This document shows positions 48,901 through 61,960 of a stretch of DNA of 64,000 nucleotides, in pieces. The notes under the pieces were generated by a model. It searched no databases. It saw only the letters and a list, made by a program, of their open reading frames with translations, and had not been told where the DNA came from. The stretch comes from Lasioglossum baleicum (lineage: Eukaryota; Arthropoda; Insecta; Hymenoptera; Halictidae), in NCBI RefSeq assembly GCF_051020765.1, contig NC_134941.1:5270001-5334000 (forward strand), given 5' to 3'. How positions within the stretch are numbered: position 1 is the first letter of the stretch; every line of letters starts with the position of its first letter. The position numbers and the translations under genes are program-made.

Positions 48901-50973
48901 GATGCATACGTACTCTGAACTTTCCCTTTACAGATTCTGTTACATTATTTTGTGCATTTATACTTCTGTATTTATGCGTGTATGATATTTTATTTTCCTG
49001 TTTGCATTAGAAGTGTTTAATTGAATTCTTAACTATTGTAGTAAGTCTGTGAGAGACTCCCCTAAATTTTTACTTATTTTCATTTCCCTTTCTGCATAAC
49101 TTGCTAACTTCTCACGCTATGCATATTTCAATGTTAAACTCGGGAAATTATTATTAGTTTATATGTTTGCATTCGATAGTTTACTTTTTGCCAACGATCT
49201 GAGACAGCGGATTTTATGCATTTATGACAAAAATGTTTAGGTGCAATTTAAAACAGTAGACTGAGAAAAAATATTTAACAATATTAATTGATGCAAACAC
49301 TTTTGGTTTTGTCACGTTAACAGTATAGTGTAAAGCACTTAAAAACTTTGTTATTTTATATTGCGAATAAAATAGACAGAATTACAAAAACAATAGGTAA
49401 GAGAAACACGAGTAAGGTCTGTAAAATTATGGGAAATTACAATACACGGTGTTGCTGTAGTGCTTTCGTCACTTTCTCGAAGTCACTGTCTTATCCAGCA
49501 TTGAAATCACCTGCACGCGAGGCCGCGCCATGTGTTCAATAAGAGACATAACACATGTGAGCCACTATAAATGGAATAAATAATTGAATGTGCTACTAAA
49601 TCCCGTATCGGTGTCGGATACAATATCAGAATAGAAATTGGAACAAACAATGTCTATAAAATAATACTCAGTAACGAATAAATCTATTTTATACTAAAAA
49701 AATATAAACAATATCAGTAATCGACGTTAGTATAACATTTAGTGGGACATCTTTGTTAGATGTCTATATTTATCACTATATTCGTTATTTTTTTACTTTA
49801 AATTCGACAAAAGATGTCAACCAGACTTGATCATCAAACCACTTGTTATAATTTTTCGAAGAACAATTTTGAAATTATCTCAATTAATTATAAAATACGA
49901 CAACGTATTATTTGAAATAATATTTTGGAAGTCTACAGGCCTGAAAAAGTGCACGAATAAAATACTGAATAATTTCGAACAACATCAACTTCGCAGTTTC
50001 AGAAATTATAAAATTAAACGTCTGAGGTGGCTATAAATAGTGGCTTATTTATGATAGAACAACTTCAAAGGAAATCTTCGATTCCACGTCTGGGAGATCT
50101 CGATCCAGATCGGAAAATTGTTTCGGCGCGATTACAGCTTTCTAAAGCGGAAACGTCGGTCTCGTTCGTGGTAATTTATCGGCTGAAATTCGGTGTTTGG
50201 ATCGCGGCCTCAGCTGCCGGCCCCGAGCGCCGAAGAAATGAATGAACACAAACGATCGTGTGGGGGAAACCCGCCCTGAGACACTCACCCAGGGCTCAAA
50301 CGGGGCCGGTTCTCGTCGCCGTTCCAAAGAATTTTCAGCCCCGCCACGACCGTAATTTGCCTGTAATTGTGTTGACCGCATGCGATCCAATAGCGACGCG
50401 TTTATCACCGGTTCCTCGGAACAAGCACACGTACCGAACGGATGTGAATCATCCGATCATTTATCAACCAGTGTCTGGATCGACGCAACCCCGCGAAGTT
50501 ATCTTACACACGTACAATTAGTTATTAAATTCTGGTTTTCCGGGGATATTTATCGCGGCTCTCTCTGTCCGGTCTATCAATTCGCGCGTACGACGAAGCG
50601 CAGCTGGATTGATACAATGTTTTCAACGTAATTCAATTAAACCGCTCCTGCGCTGATTAGATTGAACTCGTAACGAAAGGACGCGTAAAGAATGTGGAAA
50701 GACGTTGTTGTTCGAAAATGGAACGATGAGTGATCGCCAGGGAAACGTCGGCGACGCTGATAATAGAATCGCAGTGAAAGGACTTGTTTGTGAACCGATA
50801 TCTTATATTGAATTATAATGCTTTTTAATTGAGACAGGGGAAGAATGAATTTTAGTATCGTTCGATGGGAAATGCGCAATCTATAATATTGATTAATAGG
50901 GAGTTATTGCACTTTTATGTGATAAGACTGAATGCGAGACGGGAAACCTCAGTTGGGCACGTGTTTCGTTTGA
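45952..50973. other. noncoding, with a MITE relic
   Basis: GC patches at 47,040-47,700, 48,420-48,830 and 50,050-50,640 carry only unrecognised frames. CAGCGGATTTTATGCATTTA at 49205-49224 is a MITE end. Confidence 0.5.
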
Positions 50974-51180
50974 GTGTTTAATTATTGTGCAGTAGATATT
51001 GCTATTTTTGTCATTATTCTTTTGACATAAATTTTCGTTCGCTGCAGTATTTGTGTGTTATATTTGTACAAGGAACTGCTGTTCATTTTACATTTGTTGC
51101 GTGTTTAATTATTACACAGTAGAAATTATTGTCCTTTCAATATTAAATTTTAGTTCACTACTGTATTTATATGTTTCGGT
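50974..51180. repeat. diverged tandem duplication, offset 127 bp
   Basis: GTGTTTAATTATTGTGCAGT at 50974 and GTGTTTAATTATTACACAGT at 51101 begin two similar units. They share TAGA(T/A)ATT, AAATTTT(C/A)GTTC and a CTGTATTT-like block in order. Confidence 0.65.
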
Positions 51181-53561
51181 GAAAATAAAAATTACATTGA
51201 TGCAGCCACTTCGCGAAATTTTACACTCTAGCTATTTTTACAATAATTTTGTTTGATCTAAAAATTGCTCCATTCATAATTAGACTGTGAAATTTGTGAT
51301 TCGAGAATTCTACAATTTTCCTGAAGAAAGTTATAATTAACGCAATAATATATCAAAATTCCAATTAAAATTAGGTGAGTGTGTCAGAATTGGAAAATGT
51401 ACGTTCATTTAAAACATGGAGGGAATTAAAACACACTGGGAGGATTAAATTTGTCAGTCCCGTAAGAAGTTTTAGATACTTGTGCAGTATGTTAATAAAC
51501 CCCTTTAATTGGCAAGATTAATTCTTTTCGCGTTCCGAGGATTATTAAATGGTCTGAGAAAATGAAAATCTGCATTAACATCCGCTGTACAATCATTACA
51601 CAGTAATGTAACAGTTCTATCTTCGCTAAGCCGCGATATTTAAGTGAACTGGATTGCAAAATAATGATGCAATCAAACATGAGCTATATGTTTGTACTGT
51701 TTTAATGTACTATCCAGTGATATAATGCTAATACCTAGTAAGCCCTACACGTTTTTTTTATCTGCAACATAAATCAGTGTCACATTAAATCCGTAGGAAA
51801 GATCGCGATTATACCGTCGTGGACATAATTGGACGTTGCAAAATGGAGAAGTGTATCGAAAGAGTTATGCTGCTTGCTTGACACAGTCTTTATCTTATTC
51901 AAACTGTGCGCGAAAGTATTTGTAAAGTTTCTAAACTATTTTTGTCGATTTGTGCTTAGGTATATGTATATTAATTAAAATTAAACAAAATCATTTAATT
52001 GTATAGACTTGCTTAGAATCTATTAATTGAATTTTGCCCTCGTTCTTTAACCCCGCTCTTAACCTTTAAAGTTATTATTCATGGAATTACGCCTTTATAC
52101 CTAGAACGACCCTTGTGAACCAACATTAATTAACCCTTGCGTACTTGCTGATTCTTGTCGAGGTTGTTCATTATCATCCCTCGTATTATATGACTTTCTC
52201 TTAATCAGGATTAAATGCAAAGAATCTATTAGGATATCATAAACTTAATTGTAACTTAATCTTTAATTAATGAAGTCAAAGGACCTGAGAAGTATTTCTG
52301 AAATGAATGTATGTTTATACTGATTTAATGAGAAAGGAGGTTCCGAGTCGAAGGCCATTTTTACTTGTGCCGATGCTCATTTTGAAGTAAAAATTAATAT
52401 ACAAGCGTAATTAAGAAAAGGTCGATTTATATGTAGAATTGTTGACACATTACTTTTGGATTTCAATGAATTTCTGCGGATTTCACGCATTTATAACAAA
52501 CATTTTTAACAAACGTTAAATATAAAACAGAAGGTTTGAAAGAATTTAAGAGCATCAACGTGTTGTCATCAACCTATTAAAATTATTACAGGAAGAAACG
52601 AATATTTATTTGTTGCTAGTACCTTGCAGTTGACGAAGACAATTTTTATGTTGAAAATTCTAAAATTACAAAGCGAACAAACAAATTTCCCACAGCAACG
52701 TTTACATTCAGAGCAGGCGCGAGCGGAACTGTTTCCGCGCACACTCGAAAACAATCGCACACACGATTAATTACATCTTCATTCTCGGATCCTGAGAAGC
52801 AAACGTATACGAGGAACGTAGCGGGTCCTCAAAAGGCATAACTCACCGCGGATTATAATTACCCCGGCCGACGGAACACATAACGACCGGTAAAATATGT
52901 GGCGTGTGCGCGAGACTGGTCCCTGACACCGATTAATTCAAGCAGCCCGGAGACTTTCCACCTCCGCTCCAATTAAAAAGTATTCAACTTCTAATATAGA
53001 TACGCGCGGTTATTTCGTCATGTTTCTCTCCGGGACACGGAGTATACACGTCGGGAAAATGAATTCACGGGAACACCCGCTCGTCGGGCCGTTCAAACGA
53101 TCCGCAGGCTCCGCGCCGGTCGGCAAACAGATCGACAATTTAAAACAATCGACTCGGACTCCGAGGAGATCGCACGCGAAGACGGTGATACGATATTGCC
53201 GGCCAAATGACACGCTACGGGGTAACAACCCGTGGTTAGTAATTACAGAGGCAAAGGAGGGGGTGGCTGCCAGGTAGGAGCTGCAACACCAAGCACGCAA
53301 ATTCCCATTTTTTCCACCGAAAGGCCTCGCGATCGCTCGCAAACGAGCGTAAGCGGGGATTCCGTGATAACGCTGTCGAATTATTAATCGCAAGTCCAAT
53401 GCAGGAATGATAGATTCGTTCGCACGTGATAAGGCCGCCATTTTGCGGCGTCCAGGACTAATCATGCATCGAACTATTCTACTTGTCACGAGAAGATTAG
53501 CTTTTCAATCGGTTATCGCTTCTTTAACTGCAACGGATCTATTGATTCTCAATTTAATATA
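51181..53561. other. noncoding, with MITE relics
   Basis: A relic lies at 51571-51598, and a longer one at 52474-52560 starts CTGCGGATTTCACGCATTTA and continues into AAATATAAAACAG, a block also inside the element at 21197. A GC patch at 52,780-53,480 includes GCCGCCATTTTG at 53434-53445, a YY1/PHO-type site. Confidence 0.5.
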
Positions 53562-53977
53562 CAGGGTGTCTCAGCTGTAGGAGGCCACCTAAATGGCATA
53601 ATTTAAATGGTATCGAAGGAGAAATATCATAGAAGAACAATTTCTTTTCATCGGTTATTTTTTCATAGTTTTTTCAAGGTGATCGTTATATTTTTATCGG
53701 AAAAACATGTATTTTTTTATTCCATTATTTATAGCGGCTGAAAAAATACATTTGAATATGCTTAACTCATTGACAAGATGGAATAAAAAAAAAGGTTTTC
53801 CGATAAAAATAACGATGATCTTGAAAAAACTATGAGAAAATAACCGGAAAAATAAAAATTGTTCTTCTATGATATTTCCTCCTTCTATAGCATTTACAAT
53901 TATGCCAAAAATATTTTTTTTGTGCCATTACAAATGAAAGAGATATTTAGGTGGCCTCTTCCAACTGAGACACCTTG
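53562..53977. mobile_element. mariner-like foldback MITE flanked by TA
   Basis: A 416-bp element starting CAGGGTGTCTCAGCTGTAGG and ending with the inverse GAGACACCTTG, with TA immediately outside both ends (53560-53561 and 53978-53979). Almost the whole length forms two inverted arms: GGAGGCCACCTAAAT is matched by ATTTAGGTGGCCTC, and TTTTTTCAAGGTGATCGTTA is matched by TAACGATGATCTTGAAAAAA. No transposase is encoded. The TA duplication and CAGGGTGTC end indicate a Tc1/mariner-superfamily derivative. Confidence 0.85.
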
Positions 53978-53979
53978 TA

Positions 53980-55644
53980 TAATAATTATTCGATACCTCA
54001 ATCATTTATAAAATCGTTTACTGCAAGTGGGTTTTATTAAATCGTTAAAATTCATATTCGCAACCGAACAAATTTATGTTACAAGTTACAACCCAATATA
54101 TTCAGTCGTTTTATGAGTAATGTAAATTTCCTTTCATAGTTTACTTAAGAACATTGAATATGGAAAAGAAACTTTTTTCTAATTTTCTAATTGAATTATT
54201 TGTACAATTGATAGAATCATTGTGAAGTAGCAGAATTATTTATAGAATTATTAATTAATAATGTATTTTCTTTTATTACTCGTGTGGAAAATTCAATAAA
54301 TGTAGAAAGATGCATATATATAACATTATTGTATGAAAACAAAAAGGAATACACGATAAATCAATCTACAACTTCTCAAGTCCTGAATTATTTAATTCTT
54401 ATTCTGTTTGCAATCTTTAATTCACCATTGTAGCATGAACTCGAATGGCAGTAATTAATTTAGGGTGAATAGAATTCAGAAAACATCTGAGCACCTTTGT
54501 TCGCGGCAACAATTTAATGAATCTTCAAACTAGCTGCAGGATATAAAGGATTAATTACGATTAAACGAGAGCGGCAGATAAGATCGTCAACATTATATTT
54601 TGTTTTTTAACTATTGTCGGCAAACGTGTGTTATTAGAGCGGCCCGTGAATATTTATGTGACAAGCTAGCTGCGTTGTGTAATTATGTGTACAGATTAAA
54701 CGTAACGATACGTAGAAATTTGTTTTTATATACCCACTGAACGCTGTAATTTCGCAATATAAATATTTCGTTATCCAGTCTGTTATCCGCGGCAACCGCC
54801 TTAACATCAAATGAAATGTACGTGGAAATTAGTAACATCCTTTTGTCATATATCTTGGTTTTATTCGGGCACCGTTGGCGAAGGTTCGAATTCTTCTGTG
54901 AACACCGTTCCGCGAACACCTCATAAAAACTGTGTTTGCTAATTAAAACATCCTCGAATTAATTCGATATAATTCAGCAATATCCTCGGGGCGATCGTCT
55001 GCAGTTCCAACGACTACCGAGCACCGTACGGGAATTATTTTGCTAATTAAAATTTCGCTCGAATTAATTTCGCATTATTCAGTGACATCATCGTTATACC
55101 GACTGTCGGTGTTGATCAAAATATATATTCCTCAGGTGTAGCGGTATTATTTATTTGCATTCTAGAAAACATTCGCTAATGAGAATTCGCAAACGACTGG
55201 TACGATTTCGTACGAGTATTATTCCTATGTATTCGAAAGGACCTTTGAAATTATCTCCTATCGGTATAGAATCTCATGTTTATAGTTCTTCAATCTTTCA
55301 TTGGAATGTTATTTGAAATTCATAGTCAACAAGTTTAATCTGTTTGGTACTAGAACATGATTGGAAATATTCGGGAATAACTTACGACCCTCAGCAATTA
55401 ATGCAGGCACTATAAAAATTTCTAAAATATTCGAATAAAATCAGTAGTTTTTTTCCCTTTTAGTGAATCTATAAACAACGTTAAATTCTAACATTGATTT
55501 TTATGGATTTTCAATAGTCAGCAAATAGAATTTCTGCAAATTATATCTCTCAATATACTAGTGTACCACTTCCCCGAATACCAGTGTACCAGTTTCCACT
55601 TTATCAACTATTTCATATATCCCTCTAACCTTCTCACACACTTC
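53980..55644. other. noncoding, no gene seen
   Basis: Very AT rich, with no recognisable feature. Confidence 0.6.
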
Positions 55645-55881
55645 AGGAGCACTTACAGGAGTGTTGTAGGAGACCTTGTTAAATCAACAAATGAGATTCT
55701 AAAACAGTTAAAGACAGACAAATTTACTATTCGTAATCGATTAAAACAATTGGGCAAGACGCACGAATTTCATCGTTATTCCAGGCATAATAAAATTTGC
55801 ATAAAAATAAGGAGTCTGCTCATTGAAAAACTTACATTAATCAAACTCCATTGGCAATTAGCGAAACTCAGGAGCACAGCT
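55645..55881 (+). pseudogene. degenerate mariner-like transposase fragment (helix-turn-helix region)
   Basis: The translated segment includes KSTNEILKQLKTDKFTIRN, then RLKQLGKTHEFHRYSRH. This resembles the second helix-turn-helix of mariner transposases, where a selection helix of the form T-I-x-x-x-L-K-Q-L-G-K is followed by a short link to a W-V-P-H motif; here the last part reads YSRH. The following NKICIKIRSLLIEK fits the next family block. The N-terminal domain and the catalytic residues are missing, so it is a dead fragment. The assignment rests on pattern memory only. Confidence 0.45.
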
Positions 55882-55884
55882 TGA

Positions 55885-58800
55885 TTCCAAACATTTCTTT
55901 TATTCTCATCAACTTCCTCCTTCATTAGCCTTCCGTGCCAATAATTATTACCGACATGTCGGATCTGATCACACAAAGCCAGGGCAGATCTGATCACACA
56001 AACACGTCAACGCGGAATCGTTCAAATTCCACGTGATAAGACCAGCAGGAAACGAATTGTGTTCGAGTCACGTCGAAATGCTCGTTTCATTCGATGAGGA
56101 AAAAAAGATCGAGAGATTGAGGGGAAGGGGATGAGAGAGAAAGAGAATAAGGAAACAGTGGAACGGTAGAGGAGAAAAGAGACGGAGAGAGAAGCGTGGC
56201 AGCGGGTGGGGTACGATTTCAATATTAGCCAAAGATTGAGATCTCGATCCGGATAAAGTTAACATGCGCATCGAGCTACTTATCGTGATCTCGGACGGAC
56301 GATGCTGCTGCTTAATTTGTTTACATGAGCGCCGCTATAATTATTCGAAACGCATCGTTGTATTTTGTTCGTTGTTTTTTAAGAATGCGACGGAATATAA
56401 TTTCCGCCGCTTCCGCGACGGAGATGATCGACTTCTGTTGATCAATGCTACGATAAACTGCTCTAGTTGTGCCGAAGCTGAAAACTACCATAATAATTTT
56501 CGTTTGGTGTCTTCATGCCTAGAGTCAGTTAGTCACAAAATCATAATAAACTGGACAACACGTAAATCGCGTATAATGGCGAAAATTAAAAACTTTGTGA
56601 TACGATTCAGTCTTCTGGTTATAAATTGCACATTATGCTTGAAATTCATAAAATTTCATAATGCAGCAAGGCATACACGATATGGCACGACATGCAGCAT
56701 GGTCATACCTATGTAGCAGGCTAGAAATAAATTAAAATTTGAAGTGTGACATATACGGCTCACTAAGCGATTCAGAAGTTAATTGGTATTATATCTTGCA
56801 TCTAAAATGATTTATTACCCATTCTACATTATTGTTGTCACTCGCTGAAAGAGTTAGACTGTGGGTTGATACACCCACAATTATTGAACTAGGGTATTTA
56901 TGTAGACAGAACAATGATTAAACTGCACGATTGTTTTTCTGAAATGTACATTTGAGAATTTGAATAAAGGTGTTACGATTCTTATTTGTAAATATTTAGC
57001 AGATTAATATCAGGTGCTGGTGATTTAACATTATTATAAAGGAATATGTATAAGTCGCGATTAGGGCTCGGCAGTTCTAGTATTGTCATTGCATTATCCA
57101 TGGAGAAATATTGTTTCTTGGCATTTTGTAAGATTCTCGAGTAGACATATAAAACGCACACAAAAGAACGTATACTTTTCAGCGAAACCTGTCCCCGGGC
57201 AGGAGCATACTATAATTTTTTCAGGTCGGAAGAGCGCGTCTCGCGGCGCTGCGTTTCCAGCGAACAAAACAATGCCTCGGAATGAACTTCCTCAATTTAC
57301 GCAACATCGATACGAACGAGACGCCGCCGTGTATCGATTACCGGCTGGTAATCGTCTCGGACAATTATTACGCAACCGATTCCGGGGCCCGCAAATTTCC
57401 ATACTCTTAGAAATTGCGATGCGTCCGTTTCAATTAAACCGACGATTTATTCCGACGACGGGTAAGAGCCACGGGGACCGCTTATCGGCGTGCGCGTAAT
57501 TGCGTATCGGTGCCCCGAACAGCGTCGGTGGGCCATAATTTACAAAAATTGAGGAACCTGCGAGGGGTCGACGCGCCCCGACGCCGCGCCGCTCGACCAA
57601 AGGAAAAAAGAAATAGAGGCGGGCACCACGTAAACAGTATTCCGTCAGCGATAAATCAATAACGAGCGTGCGCGCGAGATCAGCTTGCTGAAATTTCCAG
57701 GCGGTGCTGCTGCTTGCTGTCCGCTAATTAAAATGCTTTTCGTGGATTCGCGTCGCTTTGCCGGCAAACTGTAACGGTTAACGCCAATTAAATTGCCATG
57801 CTCTCGGCGCAGATCGATCCTCGATACCGGCAAACACCGGCTTGAACCACTGATCTTCAAGTTCCCGGGCCCCGGAAGCTTCCGGTCGCGCGGAAGCGGG
57901 GAAGATGGTTAGAACTTACGTGTGTGTATTTGTGTTAAGGGGCTACATCCTGTGGCGAAATTAAAAAAATCGATTCCTTAAAAATGGTAAGTGACCTGTA
58001 CAGTGAATGAACGCGAATCGTTATTTAATTTTCCGAGTGCTATTTCTATACAAAGGCTGTGTGCCATTGCTTAGGGGTCTTCTGGTTTAAAATCTTGAAG
58101 AAATAAATGTTTCCTTCTTTGTATTTCCTTAAATCACATGTCAAAACAAATGAAAATTTAGACCATAAATTCTATATTTTTATGATTTAGGCATGATTAA
58201 ATTTTTCATTAGCAAAGTGAAAATCTAAAACAGGAATAAAAACATGAATCAACAATAAGATCTTGCATTTGCAAGTGCATTCGCAGCATTCTTATTGCAG
58301 TAGGTAAGGTCGAATTGTACAAACGATGTTAAATTTCTAATGGCGTTGATTGCACCGTTTAATTTAGCCTGTTAAGCAGATCTCAAAGTAGTCCGAGCGA
58401 ACAAGAGAATCGTAAATATTAATCGGCTCGCGAACCACAGAAGACTGTGCAGGCTAAACTGGTTGCACAGTTAGCTATTGTTCAATGAAAATAATCATTA
58501 TGTACGTCTAAACTGATAACAAGGAGGAAGGAACGAGAAGCAGTCGTTCCTTTAACGAGGCTTTGGGAACAATCCACTTAACCTCTGATCGATCCACGAT
58601 TATGCGATCGCTGGAGCGTTTTATAAGTCCCGGTGCAAATTAGATTTTTAGATGAACAACCGATTAGTGATCGAGACCGTATCGATCGTGCTTCGAGCCA
58701 ACGAAAATTATAGGAACACGTCAAGATTTATCACGATAGTGGCCGAGTGGTGGTTCGCCGGAATATATGAAGTGCTAATTTAAAAAACCATGATTAGTAT

Positions 58801-59926
58801 GTTCGATGAATTTTCCATGCGCATCCGTTGTAGATCCTGAGGATAGAGCATCGCGCTCGCGAGATCATTTTAATTACAGGGTCGCGTAATCACATGGAAA
58901 TAGAATTTCTTTTACGTTTGTGTACACCCTGCTACGGATAATTGTTGCTATATTGTTTTCTATACGGCAAATAATTGTTTCGCTGGCTCCGCGTGTGGTA
59001 ATTCCTCGGCTGTCGAAGCATACGGAAATTAAGGATGCACCAATTAAAGGCACGATGTACTTAGAGCCCTAATTGTTTTCATGCGTGTTAACGACTGCCT
59101 GATGACGAACGTTTTCTTAGGGTATACTGACTGACAGCACCAAAGGGACTTGGATCTTCTCGACTCTATCCAAAGAAATCAGCATCTATCTGATCTCATC
59201 TAAACACTGCTAACTTTAATTAAGGGAAAAAAGAACAAAAGATAGTTCCTGAGAAACACATATTTTTTAAAATCTTTCTGAATTTCTAGGACCAGTTCCG
59301 GAATATCTTCGGAAAATTGTCATGACTTTTCGAAATTCAAATGCGTTTAAAATCGGTGCAGTTTTTCATCTTATTGATAGACAAATTTATTTTATTTATT
59401 TATTAATGCTTTAAACCAAATGCTTTATTTAGCAGGACATAATTCTCTTTTTTTATTTTTTAAATATAGAGCAATTAATTAATTGGTCTCTAGAATGTAT
59501 TCTCTTCCATTTTCATATGAAATTATATATCTTACACAAACACAATATAGTATCGTGTAAAAATTTTTTTCAAAGATACAGCGCCACATATGATACTATT
59601 CCTTATTTTAGGAAGAGATAGAAAAATCATTCGCGATGATCTTTAGCCTACTAAACTACTGCTTAATCGGTTCCGTTTAAGTCTATTGAGATGTAAATTT
59701 CATGCGAGTTGAATGAAATGCTGATTGACTTATCTCCAGTAGCGCCGCCTATCAACATCAAAACAATGAATATTGGAACAGAACCATGGGAATACATGTA
59801 CATATGTCACGCAACGATAGATAGGATTCTCTTACGAAACGGTAACTAGGTTCAATACAGAGCAATTCGATCAAGAAAGTGTCAAAACCTTATTAAATCT
59901 CCACTGTCAGCATTATGAAATCACTG
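55885..59926. other. noncoding, no gene seen
   Basis: A GA-rich tract lies at 56095-56198 and a GC patch at 57,180-57,900 with an unremarkable 138-codon frame. The remainder is AT rich. Confidence 0.5.
56095..56198 (+). repeat. GA-rich tract
   Basis: Purine-rich stretch of GAGAGA and GGGGAAGGGG type sequence. Confidence 0.75.
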
Positions 59927-60014
59927 AACATTGCTACTGCGAATTGCATTGAACTTTGTATATTCCGGCCAACATTGCTACTGCGAATTGCATTGAACTT
60001 TGTACATTCCGACT
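59927..60014. repeat. two tandem 44-bp units
   Basis: AACATTGCTACTGCGAATTG begins both units (59927 and 59971), and they are nearly identical. Confidence 0.85.
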
Positions 60015-60433
60015 AACATTGAAACAGAAATGTAAAACAATCTACATAATAGGAAAGAAACAAACATGATAACTTTCGATGTTCTTACGTTCGTTCACTA
60101 GTATCTCGTGAATGGCAATGTTGACAATAAACAAATAATTATATATATCTTTGGTTCTATCATGTGAAAATTAAGCAAACTTAGAGCCGGACGAGGTTAC
60201 TCGTAATTATGATATGAGTGAACATTGAACTAATGATATTTGATTGCATTTCTACATTGTCGGTGACGTCAGTTAGCAATGTACTGAAATAACCTACTTT
60301 TTAAGAAACAAAAAGAGAACAAGCTCTATCAATGTTAATCATCATTGCATAAAATAATAATTCATTAAAACATAGCTAAATATTATAATAGATGATAATA
60401 GAAAATCAATTTTTATATTAAGTTTTCTTTATA

Positions 60434-60950
60434 CAGTGACCCCCACTAATATTCGGACACTCTTAAAAACACCCTAACTTTTTTAATATTGGACTATGCG
60501 ATTTTAACTTTTTTGGGAAGCTAGAGCAATTAGTTTATTACAGAATTGTAGAGAAAATACTAAAAGTTGCATCTTACAACTTTTTTATGCAGGCCTATAA
60601 TGAAATTTTGAGAAATACGTTTTGTTGATCTGTGTCAATTATATGCACTGTGAAAGTTTCATAGAAATCGGTTGATGCGGGAAAAAATGACAGGCATTAA
60701 AAATTCTTAGAATTACTGCAGTTGGAGGCCGAAGATCGTGAGAAACTGCAATTTTTACCATCTTTGAACTTTGTAGCTCATTACAACGTCGACCGATTTC
60801 GATGAAATTTTCAGAATATGTTTAATTGATACAGATCTACGAAATGTGTTTTCTAAATTTTCAGAGATCAACAAAATTAATTCAAAAAGCTTTTCTTGAG
60901 ATGAAATGACTTAATCATTTATTTGATTTAAACGCCAAATTTAAATAAAT
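60434..60950. mobile_element. Tc1/mariner-like element, left end and foldback core
   Basis: CAGTGACCCCCACTAATATT followed by CGGACAC starts right after TA (60432-60433), a common form of Tc1-type termini in insects. The interior folds back on itself: TTTCATAGAAATCGGTTG at 60657-60674 is matched by CGACCGATTTCGATGAAA at 60790-60807, and ATCTGTGTCAAT is matched by ATTGATACAGAT. The expected right terminus was not found, so the end is truncated and the boundary approximate. No transposase frame is visible. Confidence 0.6.
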
Positions 60951-61060
60951 TTTTTATATTATTTGTAAAATATCAAAATACTAAAGTATTTAAAGTAATT
61001 TCTGTATATGTATATTTATTATCTCATCTATCTTTCTATATCTGTATGTATAATAAAAAT

Positions 61061-61121
61061 CAAATGCTGTTCGTCGGTCACGACATCACGGGAGAACGGC
61101 TGGACCGATTTGGCTAATTTT
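61061..61121 (+). mobile_element. conserved Helitron-like repeat signature
   Basis: GTTCGTCGGTCACGACATCA then CGGGAGAACGGCTGGACCGA and TTTGGCTAATTTT has the form of a widespread arthropod repeat (a CACG...AACGG(C)TGGACCGATTT block) that I associate with Helitron-derived elements. The assignment is from memory and weak. The element's limits are not visible. Confidence 0.35.
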
Positions 61122-61261
61122 TTTTAAATGTTCGTTGTAGTCCGAATCAGGTTTTCAGATTTTAAAAAATTGGAAAAGTATCACGGAAAAATGGAAAATT
61201 CGGGAAAAACTAAATGTGCTTTTAGAATCATATTTCAATACAATAAAAAAACGAACTTCGT

Positions 61262-61319
61262 AGCTTTTAATCAATATTTCAATAGAACGTCGCAGCTTTT
61301 AATCAATATTTCAATAGAA
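61262..61319. repeat. short tandem duplication
   Basis: AGCTTTTAATCAATATTTCA then ATAGAA occurs twice, at 61262 and 61294. Confidence 0.8.
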
Positions 61320-61499
61320 ATTTACATTATCGACGTCTGTTTGCATTATCGACATTATAAATATTCGTCAGTTAGTTACTAACAACTCCCCTCTAGTTTC
61401 AAATAAAATGTGCCCAACTGTGCGTCGAACTAAAAATTCGAGGCACAACAAATTGCGTGCAAAGTGGCATCGTGGATCAAACACAGTACACGTTACCGA

Positions 61500-61960
61500 A
61501 ACTTCAGATTCCTGCACGTTGATTTTTGAGCTCGTCGCGTTCGTTCGCTAATGTCTCGTAAATGGTAGCGTCGACAACGCGCCAAAATCGCACGGTGATC
61601 GGCGAGTCACCGGCAATTTTCCGCGATTTTCGAGGCAGGAACTTGCGCCGTGTTCCATCGTCGGAAGACAAAGCAAAAAGGAAGAGGTGGCTCGAATAAA
61701 ACGGTTGAAACGAAGACCAGGCTAAGAAAAGGCAGGCAAGGGAAGACTCGAGAAGGAGTACGAGAGAGTGAGAGAGTGGGAGAGAGAAGGAAAAGAGGAG
61801 AGGAAGAGAAAGAAGAAAAATAAACGCCGGCAGCGGTGCAACAGCTCGTCGAACGAGGTACGAAGCCACGTAAAGGGTCTTCGCATAATATGGGTAGCCC
61901 TGGTATCGGCGGCCTGCTGGTCGATAAGGAGGTTTTCAGATACGATCTACAACCAGGCCG
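61500..61960. promoter_or_regulatory. GC-rich island with GA tract
   Basis: Contains a GAGAGAGTGAGAGAGTGGGA-type tract at 61741-61826 within CpG-rich sequence. The - strand frame (121 codons) crossing it reads as Leu/Ser/Phe low complexity from the tract and is not called. Confidence 0.3.

Noticed and set aside
53010..53489. 159-codon - strand frame
   Set aside because: GC-rich patch with an open + strand frame as well; no recognisable protein features.
58877..58932. Small inverted CAGGGT...ACCCTG pair
   Set aside because: Only six bases per arm; likely chance.
61504..61869. 121-codon Leu/Ser/Phe-rich - strand frame resembling a membrane protein
   Set aside because: The hydrophobic stretch is the antisense reading of the GA tract at 61741-61826.
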